Positions 7,143 through 13,617 of a DNA stretch of 14,501 nt are shown here, in pieces. The translations under genes were made by a program, and so were the position numbers. This stretch comes from Negativibacillus sp. (GTDB lineage: Bacteria; Bacillota; Clostridia; Oscillospirales; Ruminococcaceae): positions 1 to 14,501 of the forward strand of contig JAHHTY010000052.1 in NCBI GenBank assembly GCA_020024325.1. Reading direction: 5' to 3'. A model generated the notes under the pieces. That model saw only the letters and a program-made list of their open reading frames with translations, was not told the origin of the DNA and did not search any database. Position 1 is the first letter of the stretch; each line of letters starts with the position of its first letter.

Positions 7143-7166
7143 AAAATATTTCCTTGGAAATATTTT
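7143..7166. promoter_or_regulatory. 24-bp palindrome between regulator and importer genes
   Basis: Perfect 11-bp arms AAAATATTTCC / GGAAATATTTT separated by TT. It begins at the stop codon of the CRP-family gene and lies 30 nt upstream of the binding-protein ATG. Read as a CRP-type site it is TATTT-N6-AAATA, which shares the pattern T-R-T-T-Y-N6-R-A-A-Y-A and A/T flanks with the 7830-7845 site. It could equally be an mRNA hairpin (partial terminator or processing site) that sets the ratio of regulator to transporter; a short T-run follows 10 nt later on the minus strand. Confidence 0.5.
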
Positions 7167-7792
7167 TATTCAATCAATTCAATTCTCTTTCCCTCTTTTT
7201 TTATCTTTCCACAAGTTTCCAGATGATCTGCCGCTCGATACAGGGACGTTCTTCCGAGGTTTAGTATCTCTGCCAGCTTTGACATTGGTACACCATCGCT
7301 GCATTGATTTGGCTGCTGCTGTAAATATGCAAGCAGACTGTCCTCTGCGCTGGATGCGGTAAAGCTATCAATACGATGATTTAAAAATTGAATTCTTCCC
7401 GACAAAAAGTGGATATAGTTTAAAGCGATTTTAGGGCTTTGCTCAATGATATCCTGCATCGCTTCTGCTGAAAGAAACAGAATCTCGCAGTCTGTCTTTG
7501 CCCGAACGATGGTAACATAGCGTTCCTGCTGCAAAAACAAGGCCGCTGCGCCAAAACATTCACCGGCTGTTAATCGGTTTAGGATGACACCATTTTCTTT
7601 TTCCACAATCGCTATTCCCCGGGAAATAATTCCCAATGATTTTTGAAAAGATTGCGGAGAATAAATAATTTCTCCCTTACAGAAAGTTTCTTTCTTTGAA
7701 AAATATTCCAACAAAGTTTCAATTTGTTGTGGTTGCACTCCCTTAAACAAAACACAATCCATTACCGGCTCATAAATTTGTTTATTTTCCAT
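7166..7792 (-). CDS. CRP/FNR-family transcriptional regulator
   Basis: 208 residues. The N-terminal cyclic-nucleotide-binding-type beta barrel covers about 12-120 and carries GECFGAAALF (77-86), the family phosphate-binding-cassette position, but without the Arg-Ser that binds cAMP, so the ligand is probably not cAMP. The dimer helix is about 120-145 and the helix-turn-helix SKLAEILNLGRTSLYRAADH (171-190). The four cysteines (13, 38, 80, 102) plus 164 and 194 are not in a recognisable FNR iron-sulfur pattern. ATG 7792 (MENKQIYEP) is chosen; the strong AAGGAGG upstream is 13 nt away, rather far. It is first in the operon with the importer and is preceded by its own promoter and a perfect dyad, which suggests self-regulation and control of uptake. 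Confidence 0.9.
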   Translation of the reverse strand: MENKQIYEPVMDCVLFKGVQPQQIETLLEYFSKKETFCKGEIIYSPQSFQKSLGIISRGIAIVEKENGVILNRLTAGECFGAAALFLQQERYVTIVRAKTDCEILFLSAEAMQDIIEQSPKIALNYIHFLSGRIQFLNHRIDSFTASSAEDSLLAYLQQQPNQCSDGVPMSKLAEILNLGRTSLYRAADHLETCGKIKKEGKRIELIE

Positions 7793-7824
7793 TTCTTTCC
7801 ATCTTCCTCCTTTCTGCCTTTTCA

Positions 7825-7850
7825 AAAACTGTTCCAAAACGAACACTTTT
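7825..7850. promoter_or_regulatory. Candidate CRP-family operator TGTTC-N6-GAACA
   Basis: Perfect 5-bp inverted repeat with 6-bp spacing (TGTTC 7830-7834, GAACA 7841-7845), the exact geometry of CRP/FNR sites, extended by AAAA and TTTT at symmetric outer positions. It lies between the predicted promoter and the regulator's ATG, at about +6 to +21, where a bound protein would block transcription. The regulator downstream is the obvious ligand; this is inference. Confidence 0.6.
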
Positions 7851-7857
7851 TGTTTTT

Positions 7858-7886
7858 ATTTTATCTCTTCTTTTTTAAAAAGTCAA
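7858..7886 (-). promoter_or_regulatory. Promoter of the CRP-regulator / ABC importer operon
   Basis: Minus strand -35 TTGACT (7886 to 7881), 17-nt A/T-rich spacer, -10 TAAAAT (7863 to 7858). Each hexamer matches consensus at five of six. Predicted start is near 7851, immediately before the TGTTC-N6-GAACA dyad, and about 60 nt before ATG 7792. Confidence 0.65.
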
Positions 7887-7940
7887 TTCTTTTTTTAGTT
7901 AATATGTTGCCTTTTATCATGGTATCTCATACGAAAGGCA

Positions 7941-7975
7941 AAAAAAGAATCCACTTTAAAAAGTGGATTCTTTTT
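7941..7975. terminator. Bidirectional Rho-independent terminator
   Basis: 10-bp stem GAATCCACTT / AAGTGGATTC (7947-7956 with 7961-7970), loop TAAA, with six A on the left and five T on the right. It lies 11 nt beyond the HEPN gene stop (7986) on the minus strand, so it ends the sensor/nucleotidyltransferase/HEPN unit and insulates it from the CRP-importer operon. Confidence 0.9.
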
Positions 7976-7985
7976 ACTCTTAAAA

Positions 7986-8453
7986 TTATCTGCCGTAAAA
8001 CGGAGCGTCTTCCTCCGCTTTTTCCCGCAGCTCAAACTCACGGTCAATTTCTGCAAAGATGTACTGATACATTTCTTTTGCCATGCGGTAAAAGTTTTTT
8101 ACCATTTTATAGGTATATTCTGTTTCAATATCGGCAGGATATCTTGTTTCAATATAACACTGGTTTAAATCCGCACTTTCATCAAACCATTGATGAAAAC
8201 CCTTGTCATATTTTTTTGCCTGTCGGCACAGCCATGTTAAGTTATGACCATCCACCAACACATCAGATTGCAATAGGATATATGCCTTGAGAGCCTTTTC
8301 GATTGCCTGTTGGCAATGGAAAGCCGATAATTGATAACAACGATCATCTTCGGAAAGAATCTTTGCAGCAATCAAGTCTTGGCTGGAACGTTCCAACCAA
8401 TCATAATAACGGCGGCTGTCCTGTGCATTGTGTCTTCTTGACCTATTTCCCAT
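7986..8453 (-). CDS. HEPN-domain protein
   Basis: 155 residues, mostly helical. The HEPN signature is AFHCQQAIEKALKAYIL (44-60), followed by the conserved HNL (70-72) and RYP (104-106) of the PF05168 type. HEPN proteins paired with minimal nucleotidyltransferases form HepT/MntA-like toxin-antitoxin modules in which HEPN is an RNase using R-x4-6-H. No such motif is visible here: Arg38 is seven residues before His46, and no other spacing fits. RNase activity is therefore doubtful, and a nucleotide- or RNA-binding partner role is possible. Start at 8453 (MGNRSRRHN) has CAGGG 6 nt upstream and overlaps the nucleotidyltransferase gene by 11 nt, so translation is coupled. Last gene of the unit, 11 nt before a strong terminator. 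Confidence 0.87.
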   Translation of the reverse strand: MGNRSRRHNAQDSRRYYDWLERSSQDLIAAKILSEDDRCYQLSAFHCQQAIEKALKAYILLQSDVLVDGHNLTWLCRQAKKYDKGFHQWFDESADLNQCYIETRYPADIETEYTYKMVKNFYRMAKEMYQYIFAEIDREFELREKAEEDAPFYGR

Positions 8454-8754
8454 AGCGAACCCTGCCCCTCTGGTTGATACGGGACGCAAAGGCGTCATAG
8501 CTATCCTTTAGCTGATTAAACTGCTCATCGGTATACAGCAGAACATCATATGGAATTTCGCTGTCCACTTCATCAAAGATTCTGGTGAGCATCTTGCGTT
8601 TATCTTCAATCTTGCCGACAATGCAAAGCTTAAAGGAGCTGAGTTTTCCGTCCATATCATATTTGGTATTGTACTCAATCACCTTGCTTGGTGAAAACAG
8701 CTCTACAATTTTTTCTACTGTTTCTTCAATTACTTTATCTGCCCGCTCATCCAT
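8443..8754 (-). CDS. Nucleotidyltransferase-fold protein with replaced active-site residues
   Basis: 103 residues, the size of a minimal nucleotidyltransferase (MNT). The fold is recognisable from VEKIVELFSPSKVI (13-26), the LCIVGKIEDKRKMLTRIF strand and helix (43-60), IPYDVLLYT (67-75) and SFA/ASRINQRG near the end, like family members that read SDLDLCIV and FLLYT. The catalytic motif is gone: the GS of GS-x10-D-x-D is Asn29-Thr30, and the paired Asp residues are Ser40 and Lys42 (SSFKL). Only the third Asp (Asp70) remains. It should therefore not transfer nucleotides and may be a structural antitoxin or binding partner of the HEPN protein, which it overlaps by 11 nt. Start ATG 8754 has a modest GGCGGAAA site; 29 nt separate it from the sensor gene upstream. 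Confidence 0.8.
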   Translation of the reverse strand: MDERADKVIEETVEKIVELFSPSKVIEYNTKYDMDGKLSSFKLCIVGKIEDKRKMLTRIFDEVDSEIPYDVLLYTDEQFNQLKDSYDAFASRINQRGRVRYGK

Positions 8755-8783
8755 CTTCTTTTCCGCCTTTCCTTTTTTATTGA

Positions 8784-9599
8784 TTAAAGATAATCATTTG
8801 GGTCAATATCGTCCAGGGTATCCACCACAATCTTATCTCTTTTCACAGGCTTTGGCGGAAGTCCCCTGCGCTTTCTTAAACGATTTTCTTTTTCTTCTTC
8901 ACTCAATCCCTTATCCATACACAGTACAAACAAAATCAGACTGACCAAAAAGATGATACCGCTGATTGTTGTCAAGCTTTCAAAATTTACCGGTCCATAC
9001 TGGGTAAAATCGGAGTATCTCAGCTTTGCGTCAACCCCCAATACTGCTATTACCCGACCTTTTGAATTTTGCAGTGGCAAGTAGGAAGTAATATAGTTGT
9101 TTTCTAAAATTTCCGGAACATAGCTTTCTTTTTTCCTTCCTGAAAACTGCTCATTCAAAATAGAAAAGCAACGTTTGCTGTAACGCTGTTCATCATACAT
9201 TGATCCAATTCCCCGATAATCCACATTCTCTTGCCCCTGTTCTTCACGGTCTGCATCGGCAAGATAATGAATCTTCCCGTCCTCTCCCAGATAGAGGATA
9301 TATGCTCTATCATAATTCATTCCTTTTTTTGCGTTGGAAAGAAATCCACAGAGGCTTTGATAAAAGGCAGTGTTTGAAGGATAGTCTATCAAAGACTGAA
9401 TTCGTGGACCGTTATAATATTCTATTGCCATTGCTAAAGAATTTGCCTCTGAAAGAGATTGATTTCCCAATGTGCTGATTGCCTGCTGTTTGCGGTTCAA
9501 TGGTACGGCAACTGAAATAATTGCTGTAATTGCCGATAAAATCAAAAGGCTAAATAAAAATCCCCTCACCTTTCTTGATGTCATCAGACGATTTAACAT
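8784..9599 (-). CDS. Membrane protein with extracytoplasmic Cache-like sensor domain
   Basis: 271 residues: a first membrane helix at about 13-33, an outside domain of about 175 residues, a second membrane helix at about 210-228, and a charged cytoplasmic tail (229-271) ending DDIDPNDYL. The outside part has a Cache/PAS-like pattern, with YILYLGEDGKIHYLADAD (100-117) and ITSYLPLQNSKGRVIAVLGVD (170-190), as in ligand-sensing regions of chemoreceptors and diguanylate cyclases. No kinase, HAMP, GGDEF or methyl-accepting output domain follows, so any signal must pass through the short tail or a partner. Start 9599 has AAGGAG about 9 nt upstream, and a clear promoter lies at 9690-9718. It is the first gene of a unit with the nucleotidyltransferase-fold and HEPN genes (29-nt gap). 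Ligand unknown. Confidence 0.8.
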   Translation of the reverse strand: MLNRLMTSRKVRGFLFSLLILSAITAIISVAVPLNRKQQAISTLGNQSLSEANSLAMAIEYYNGPRIQSLIDYPSNTAFYQSLCGFLSNAKKGMNYDRAYILYLGEDGKIHYLADADREEQGQENVDYRGIGSMYDEQRYSKRCFSILNEQFSGRKKESYVPEILENNYITSYLPLQNSKGRVIAVLGVDAKLRYSDFTQYGPVNFESLTTISGIIFLVSLILFVLCMDKGLSEEEKENRLRKRRGLPPKPVKRDKIVVDTLDDIDPNDYL

Positions 9600-9689
9600 A
9601 GTGATTACTCCTTACTGCATAAACTTGCTGAGCAAGACTTGTTCTATAATATTGATTGCTGAAATTTTTCAGGCTTATACTTTGACCTT

Positions 9690-9718
9690 ATTATATCATC
9701 TTTTAGGATATTACTCAA
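9690..9718 (-). promoter_or_regulatory. Promoter of the sensor / nucleotidyltransferase / HEPN unit
   Basis: Minus strand -35 TTGAGT (9718 to 9713), 17-nt spacer, extended -10 TG-A-TATAAT with TATAAT at 9695 to 9690. A near-consensus promoter, predicted start near 9683, leaving a leader of about 80 nt. Confidence 0.7.
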
Positions 9719-9760
9719 TCAAAAGCCAAATTTTCCTCCTGTAAATCAAGGTCATTCTCA

Positions 9761-9789
9761 TTGCGTCATCAGCCTTTTTTTGGTACAAT
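9761..9789 (+). promoter_or_regulatory. Promoter of selA-selB
   Basis: -35 TTGCGT (9761-9766), 17-nt spacer, extended -10 TG-G-TACAAT with TACAAT at 9784-9789. Predicted start is near 9796, about 60 nt before the SelA ATG. It is back to back with the promoter at 9690-9718; the two -35 elements are about 43 bp apart. No TATCTAT heptamer is seen here. Confidence 0.65.
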
Positions 9790-9858
9790 AGTTTTATCGT
9801 ATATTTTTATGCCATGAAAAAAATCAAATTTTTACAGATAGAAAGGTATGATCCGTCC

Positions 9859-11247
9859 ATGAGCGTCAATTCCCAGCTTTTAAGGAAAATTCCAAAAGTA
9901 GATGAGCTCTTGCGTCATCCGCAGCTTACAAATCTTTGCTGTCAGCACACCGTTTTAACCGAAACAGTTCGTGAAGTTATCGACTCACTTCGTCAGGCAA
10001 TCCTTTCCGGTGAGGAACCTTGTTTAGAAACTGAAAGTATCTGCGCAGAAATTATCCGCTGTGTACAGAAAAAAACAACTATGAATCTGCGTCCCCTCAT
10101 CAATGCTACCGGCATTGTTTTACATACCAATCTTGGCAGAGCAAAACTGAGCACTGCTGCTGTTCGTGCAATTCAAAGTGTAGCTCAGGACTATAACACA
10201 TTGGAATACAATCTGGAAAGCGGCAGCCGAGGCAGCCGTTATTCTCATGTGGAAAGTCTTATCTGCAAACTGACCGGTGCCGAGGGTGCCATGGTTGTCA
10301 ACAACAACGCTGCCGCTGTTATGCTGGTGCTGAGCACCATGGCAAAAGGCAAAGAAGTTGTTACCTCTCGTGGTGAGCTGGTTGAAATCGGCGGTGCCTT
10401 TCGAGTTCCTGAAATTATGGAACAAAGCGGCGGAACTTTGGTAGAAGTCGGAACAACCAACAAAACACATCCTTCCGACTATGAAAATGCTGTTACCGAA
10501 AACACCGGTGCCTTTTTAAAAGTTCATACCAGCAACTTTAAAATTATGGGCTTCTGCGAAGAAGTTTCTTTAGACGAAATGGTTCGTTTAGGACACGAGA
10601 AAAACATTCCGGTTATCTATGACCTAGGTTCCGGTTCTATGATTCGTCTGGAAGATTACGGTATTCAGGATGAGCCAAACGTTCTGGATGCAATGAAATC
10701 CGGGGCGGACGTTATCAGTTTTTCCGGCGACAAACTGCTGGGTGGTCCACAGGCCGGAATCATTATCGGCAAACGGGAATATATCGAGGCGATGAAAAAG
10801 AATCCGCTCACCCGTGCTTTCCGTATTGACAAGCTCACCCTTGCCGCTTTGGAAGCTACCTTGAGAGAATACCTTGACCCTGCCGAAGTTTTAAAAAACA
10901 ACCCTACCCTGCATATGATCACTGCAAAAATGGACACTTTAGAGCCAAAGGGCAGACAGCTGCTTGAGTGCATAGAACGTGTGTGCGACGGAAGCTATTC
11001 CGCACAGCTGACCGAAGATTATGGACAGGTTGGCGGAGGTTCTGTACCAACTCAAACACTGCTCAGTTCGGTAGTTGCTATCGAACCAAAACACGTTTCT
11101 TTGGATATATTGGAAAAACGTCTGCGTGAGCTTTCTCTGCCAATCATCGCACGCATCTCAAAAGAAAGACTGCTGCTTGATGTTCGCACCATCGAAGAAC
11201 ATCATTTTGAATATGTTGCAGAAAGCATTAAAAACTGCTGCCAGTAA
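9859..11247 (+). CDS. selA: L-seryl-tRNA(Sec) selenium transferase SelA
   Basis: Pyridoxal-phosphate enzyme that converts Ser-tRNA(Sec) to Sec-tRNA(Sec) with selenophosphate, as a homodecamer in E. coli. 462 residues, against 463 in E. coli. The N-terminal tRNA-binding domain opens with LLRKIPKVDELL. The catalytic core has LRPLINATGIVLHTNLGRA (78-96), the SGSRGSR segment (121-127), YDLGSGS (254-260) and the PLP lysine in SFSGDKLLGGPQAG (Lys292, matching E. coli Lys295). Start at 9859 (MSVNSQ) is preferred, with GAAAGG 12 nt upstream; ATG at 9814 has no ribosome binding site. selB follows after 71 nt in the same direction with only a weak 5-bp hairpin (CTGCC/GGCAG) between, so selA and selB are most likely one transcript. 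Confidence 0.98.
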   Translation: MSVNSQLLRKIPKVDELLRHPQLTNLCCQHTVLTETVREVIDSLRQAILSGEEPCLETESICAEIIRCVQKKTTMNLRPLINATGIVLHTNLGRAKLSTAAVRAIQSVAQDYNTLEYNLESGSRGSRYSHVESLICKLTGAEGAMVVNNNAAAVMLVLSTMAKGKEVVTSRGELVEIGGAFRVPEIMEQSGGTLVEVGTTNKTHPSDYENAVTENTGAFLKVHTSNFKIMGFCEEVSLDEMVRLGHEKNIPVIYDLGSGSMIRLEDYGIQDEPNVLDAMKSGADVISFSGDKLLGGPQAGIIIGKREYIEAMKKNPLTRAFRIDKLTLAALEATLREYLDPAEVLKNNPTLHMITAKMDTLEPKGRQLLECIERVCDGSYSAQLTEDYGQVGGGSVPTQTLLSSVVAIEPKHVSLDILEKRLRELSLPIIARISKERLLLDVRTIEEHHFEYVAESIKNCCQ

Positions 11248-11318
11248 TCTTTACCCTGCCATCGGGCAGATTGATTTAAAGCCATCCATCTCTATTGACT
11301 GATAAAGAAGGGTCCCAA

Positions 11319-13205
11319 ATGAAAAATATTATTATTGGAACTGCCGGTCACGTTGACCACGGTAAAACTGCCCTGATTAAGGCGTTAACCGGAATTGAAA
11401 CCGACCGAATTAAAGAAGAAAAAAAGCGCGGTATTACCATTGAACTCGGTTTTGCTTACCTCGATTTACCTGACGGGGAAAAAGCAGGTATCATTGATGT
11501 ACCGGGACACGAAAAATTTGTAAAAAATATGCTTGCCGGCGCCGGCGGCATTGACCTTGCCCTTCTGGTAGTCGCTGCCGACGAGGGTTTTATGCCTCAG
11601 ACCCGAGAACATCTGGGTATCCTTTCCTTGTTGGATATTCCCGAAGGCATCATCGTCATCACCAAAAAGGATATGGTGGATGAAGACTGGCTGGAAGTTG
11701 TCAGCGAAGATATACGCAACGAAGTAAAGGGTACTTTTCTTGAAAATGCTCAAATCATTGCCGTTTCTTCTTACACCGGTGAAGGCATTGAAGAGCTGAA
11801 ATCTGCTATTTTTACTCTCATTGATAAAAACACACAGCTTAAAAACTTAGATATTCCGTTCCGTATCCCAGTTGACCGTATTTTCTCGGTAGAGGGATTT
11901 GGTACTGTAATCACCGGAACACTGATTGAGGGAACCATGAAGGTAGGTGACCCTGTTACTCTTTACCCTTCTCGCATTGAAAGCCGTATTCGTAATTTGC
12001 AGGTACACTCTCAGGATGTTCAACAAGCTTATGCCGGTCAGCGTGTTGCTGTAAACCTTGCGGGGCTGAAAAAGACCGACCTGAGCAAAGGCGACGTAGT
12101 TGCTGCTCCAAACTCAATGCACACTACCATGATGATTGACATTAAGCTCAACATTCTAAAAGACTGCGACCGTGAAATTCTCAATGCTACCCGTCTGCAC
12201 CTGTATCATGGTGCAAGAGATGTTTTGTGTAAGGTAATACTATTAGACCGTGAAAGCATTTCGGCTGGTGAAAGCTGCTATGCACAGCTGCGCTTGGAGG
12301 AAGAAATTGCTGTTAAAACCGGCGACCGTTTTGTTCTTCGTTTTTATTCTCCGCTGGAAACCATTGGCGGCGGTGTTATTCTGGACTCTAACCCATTTAA
12401 ACACAAACGCAATGATGCAGCTGTATTGGAATCGCTGAATATCAAAGAAAACGGTTCGGACAAAGAAAAAATCAGCGCTGCTCTTCGGGACTATTCTTCC
12501 CGATTTGAAACTCTTGATTTTCTTCAGGTTCAAACTGCTATTCCAAAAGAAGAGTTTAATCAACAGATTCAAAAACTGGTAAAAGATAAAACCGCATTCC
12601 GTATTAACGATAACCTCGTCATTCATTCCGATTATATAAACCACCTCAAAGAAAATGCTGTGCGTATGCTGACTGCATACCACCAGGAAAATCCTTTGAG
12701 AGATGGTATGAAGCGAGATGAGTTCCGCAGCAAATTCTTAAAATATGAAGATATTGCTGTCATTGATAAAATTACAGACTCACTGGTCAACAGAAAGTTC
12801 TTAAAAATTGTAAACGGCTGTGTTTCACTCTATGATTTTGAAGCACAAAGCGACAATAACCAGAAATTGATTGAGCAGGCATTTTTAGAGGGTGGATTCT
12901 CTCCGGAATCACCGGATCAAATTGCCTCTCGTTTCCCAAAAATCAAAAATTTCAAACAGGTATTGGAATCACTGGTGAGCAATGGCACATTAGTTCGTGT
13001 AGAGGACAAAATCCTGCTGCATATTGACTACTACAACAAAGCTATGGCAATGGCAAAAGAACACATTTCCCAAAACGGACAAATCACCCTTGCCGAAATG
13101 CGAGATTTGATGGGCGCATCCAGAAAATTTGCAGTAGCTGTTTTGGAATATTGGGACAGACGCAACATCACTAAAAAAGTTGGGGATGCCCGTGTATTAA
13201 AATAA
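11319..13205 (+). CDS. selB: Selenocysteine-specific elongation factor SelB
   Basis: GTPase that binds Sec-tRNA(Sec) and the SECIS hairpin and delivers Sec at UGA. 628 residues; E. coli SelB has 614. The EF-Tu-like domain carries G1 GHVDHGKT (10-17), DVPGHE (60-65) and TKKD (115-118); domains 2-3 follow with FSVEGFGTVITGTL and the HHG-type RLHLYHGARDVLCKV segment. The last third is the series of winged-helix domains that bind SECIS RNA, ending in AVLEYWDRRNITKKVGDARVL. Start at 11319 (MKNIIIG) has AGAAGGG (11306-11312) 6 nt upstream; an upstream TTG in frame at 11295 is not needed. It is second in the operon with selA and ends before a 14-bp stem terminator. Confidence 0.98.
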   Translation: MKNIIIGTAGHVDHGKTALIKALTGIETDRIKEEKKRGITIELGFAYLDLPDGEKAGIIDVPGHEKFVKNMLAGAGGIDLALLVVAADEGFMPQTREHLGILSLLDIPEGIIVITKKDMVDEDWLEVVSEDIRNEVKGTFLENAQIIAVSSYTGEGIEELKSAIFTLIDKNTQLKNLDIPFRIPVDRIFSVEGFGTVITGTLIEGTMKVGDPVTLYPSRIESRIRNLQVHSQDVQQAYAGQRVAVNLAGLKKTDLSKGDVVAAPNSMHTTMMIDIKLNILKDCDREILNATRLHLYHGARDVLCKVILLDRESISAGESCYAQLRLEEEIAVKTGDRFVLRFYSPLETIGGGVILDSNPFKHKRNDAAVLESLNIKENGSDKEKISAALRDYSSRFETLDFLQVQTAIPKEEFNQQIQKLVKDKTAFRINDNLVIHSDYINHLKENAVRMLTAYHQENPLRDGMKRDEFRSKFLKYEDIAVIDKITDSLVNRKFLKIVNGCVSLYDFEAQSDNNQKLIEQAFLEGGFSPESPDQIASRFPKIKNFKQVLESLVSNGTLVRVEDKILLHIDYYNKAMAMAKEHISQNGQITLAEMRDLMGASRKFAVAVLEYWDRRNITKKVGDARVLK

Positions 13206-13231
13206 AGGTTCTTATTCTGTAATTTTTTCTT

Positions 13232-13268
13232 AACAGTCTGTCGTATGTTTTCTACGACAGACTGTTTT
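13232..13268 (+). terminator. Terminator after selB
   Basis: Perfect 14-bp stem AACAGTCTGTCGTA / TACGACAGACTGTT (13232-13245 with 13253-13266) with a 7-nt loop and a short T-run (13265-13268). It separates selB from the tRNA-Sec gene, which then needs its own promoter. The T-run is short, so some read-through into selC is possible. Confidence 0.8.
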
Positions 13269-13356
13269 ATCATCGAGCAAGTTTGATTAAAATGCTCTTA
13301 TATAATTCACCAAATTGTGCAAAGCTACAATCATTTATGTTATACCTTAAAAATAC

Positions 13357-13385
13357 TTGTCAAGATTCTATGTTTATGATACAAT
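13357..13385 (+). promoter_or_regulatory. Promoter of selC (tRNA-Sec)
   Basis: -35 TTGTCA (13357-13362), 17-nt spacer, extended -10 TG-A-TACAAT with TACAAT at 13380-13385. Predicted start is near 13392, only about 7 nt before the mature 5' end, which is the compact arrangement expected of a tRNA promoter. Confidence 0.75.
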
Positions 13386-13398
13386 GTACCTTGCATTT

Positions 13399-13495
13399 GG
13401 GAGCGGATGGGTGCTGGTGTGCCCTCTGGTCTTCAAAACCAGTAATTGTAGTTAGTAGCTGCATAGGTGGGTTCAATTCCCACACGTTCCCGCCA
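13399..13495 (+). tRNA. selC: tRNA-Sec (anticodon UCA)
   Basis: 97 nt including an encoded CCA (13493-13495) and G73. All the tRNA-Sec marks are present: long acceptor (13399-13406 with 13484-13491), a 6-bp D stem (13409-13414 with 13419-13424) with a 4-nt TGGT loop, anticodon stem CTGGT/ACCAG with loop CTTCAAA and anticodon TCA (13433-13435), a long variable arm (TGTAG/CTGCA, 13447-13451 with 13459-13463, 7-nt loop), and a T arm GTGGG/CCCAC with loop TTCAATT. The eighth acceptor pair is G13406 against A13484, a mismatch where E. coli tRNA-Sec has a pair, and 13403-13487 is a G-U wobble. It is transcribed from its own promoter and ended by the hairpin that begins at its CCA. Confidence 0.97.
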
Positions 13496-13532
13496 AAAAG
13501 TCTGAACGCAAAATTTGCGTTCAGACTTTTTT
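13496..13532 (+). terminator. Terminator of selC
   Basis: Stem GTCTGAACGC / GCGTTCAGAC (13500-13509 with 13517-13526), flanked by A and T runs, ending in six T (13527-13532) and a further T-rich tract. The A-run of the left arm starts directly after the encoded CCA, so the tRNA 3' trailer is the terminator itself. Confidence 0.92.
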
Positions 13533-13587
13533 CTTTTTTCTATAACTTTTTTGCATCTCAATTTTTATCTATCAAAATATTTCATAT

Positions 13588-13617
13588 AAAAAGCTGAGCT
13601 ATACAGCTCAGCTTTTT
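13588..13617. terminator. Terminator of the metallophosphoesterase gene (bidirectional form)
   Basis: Stem AAGCTGAGCT / AGCTCAGCTT (13591-13600 with 13605-13614), loop ATAC, flanked by A and T runs on both sides. The metallophosphoesterase stop codon (13616-13618) abuts it, so on the minus strand it ends that gene; on the plus strand it backs up the selC terminator. Confidence 0.88.

Noticed and set aside
7724..8290. 188-codon plus-strand open frame over the CRP-regulator start, its promoter and the HEPN gene.
   Set aside because: Composition is low-complexity Phe/Leu, it runs through a hairpin terminator, and both strands' functional signals belong to the minus-strand genes.
7986..8754. Calling the HEPN/nucleotidyltransferase pair a working HepT/MntA toxin-antitoxin system.
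   Set aside because: Neither the HEPN R-x4-6-H nor the nucleotidyltransferase GS/D-x-D motif is present, so the known mechanism cannot be claimed.
9814..9858. Fifteen-residue N-terminal extension of SelA from ATG 9814.
   Set aside because: No ribosome binding site before 9814, and the extension is not part of known SelA; ATG 9859 gives the standard length.
11248..11318. CTGCC-ATCG-GGCAG hairpin between selA and selB as a terminator.
   Set aside because: Only a 5-bp stem with no T-run after it; more likely neutral, or a minor attenuator in a selAB transcript.
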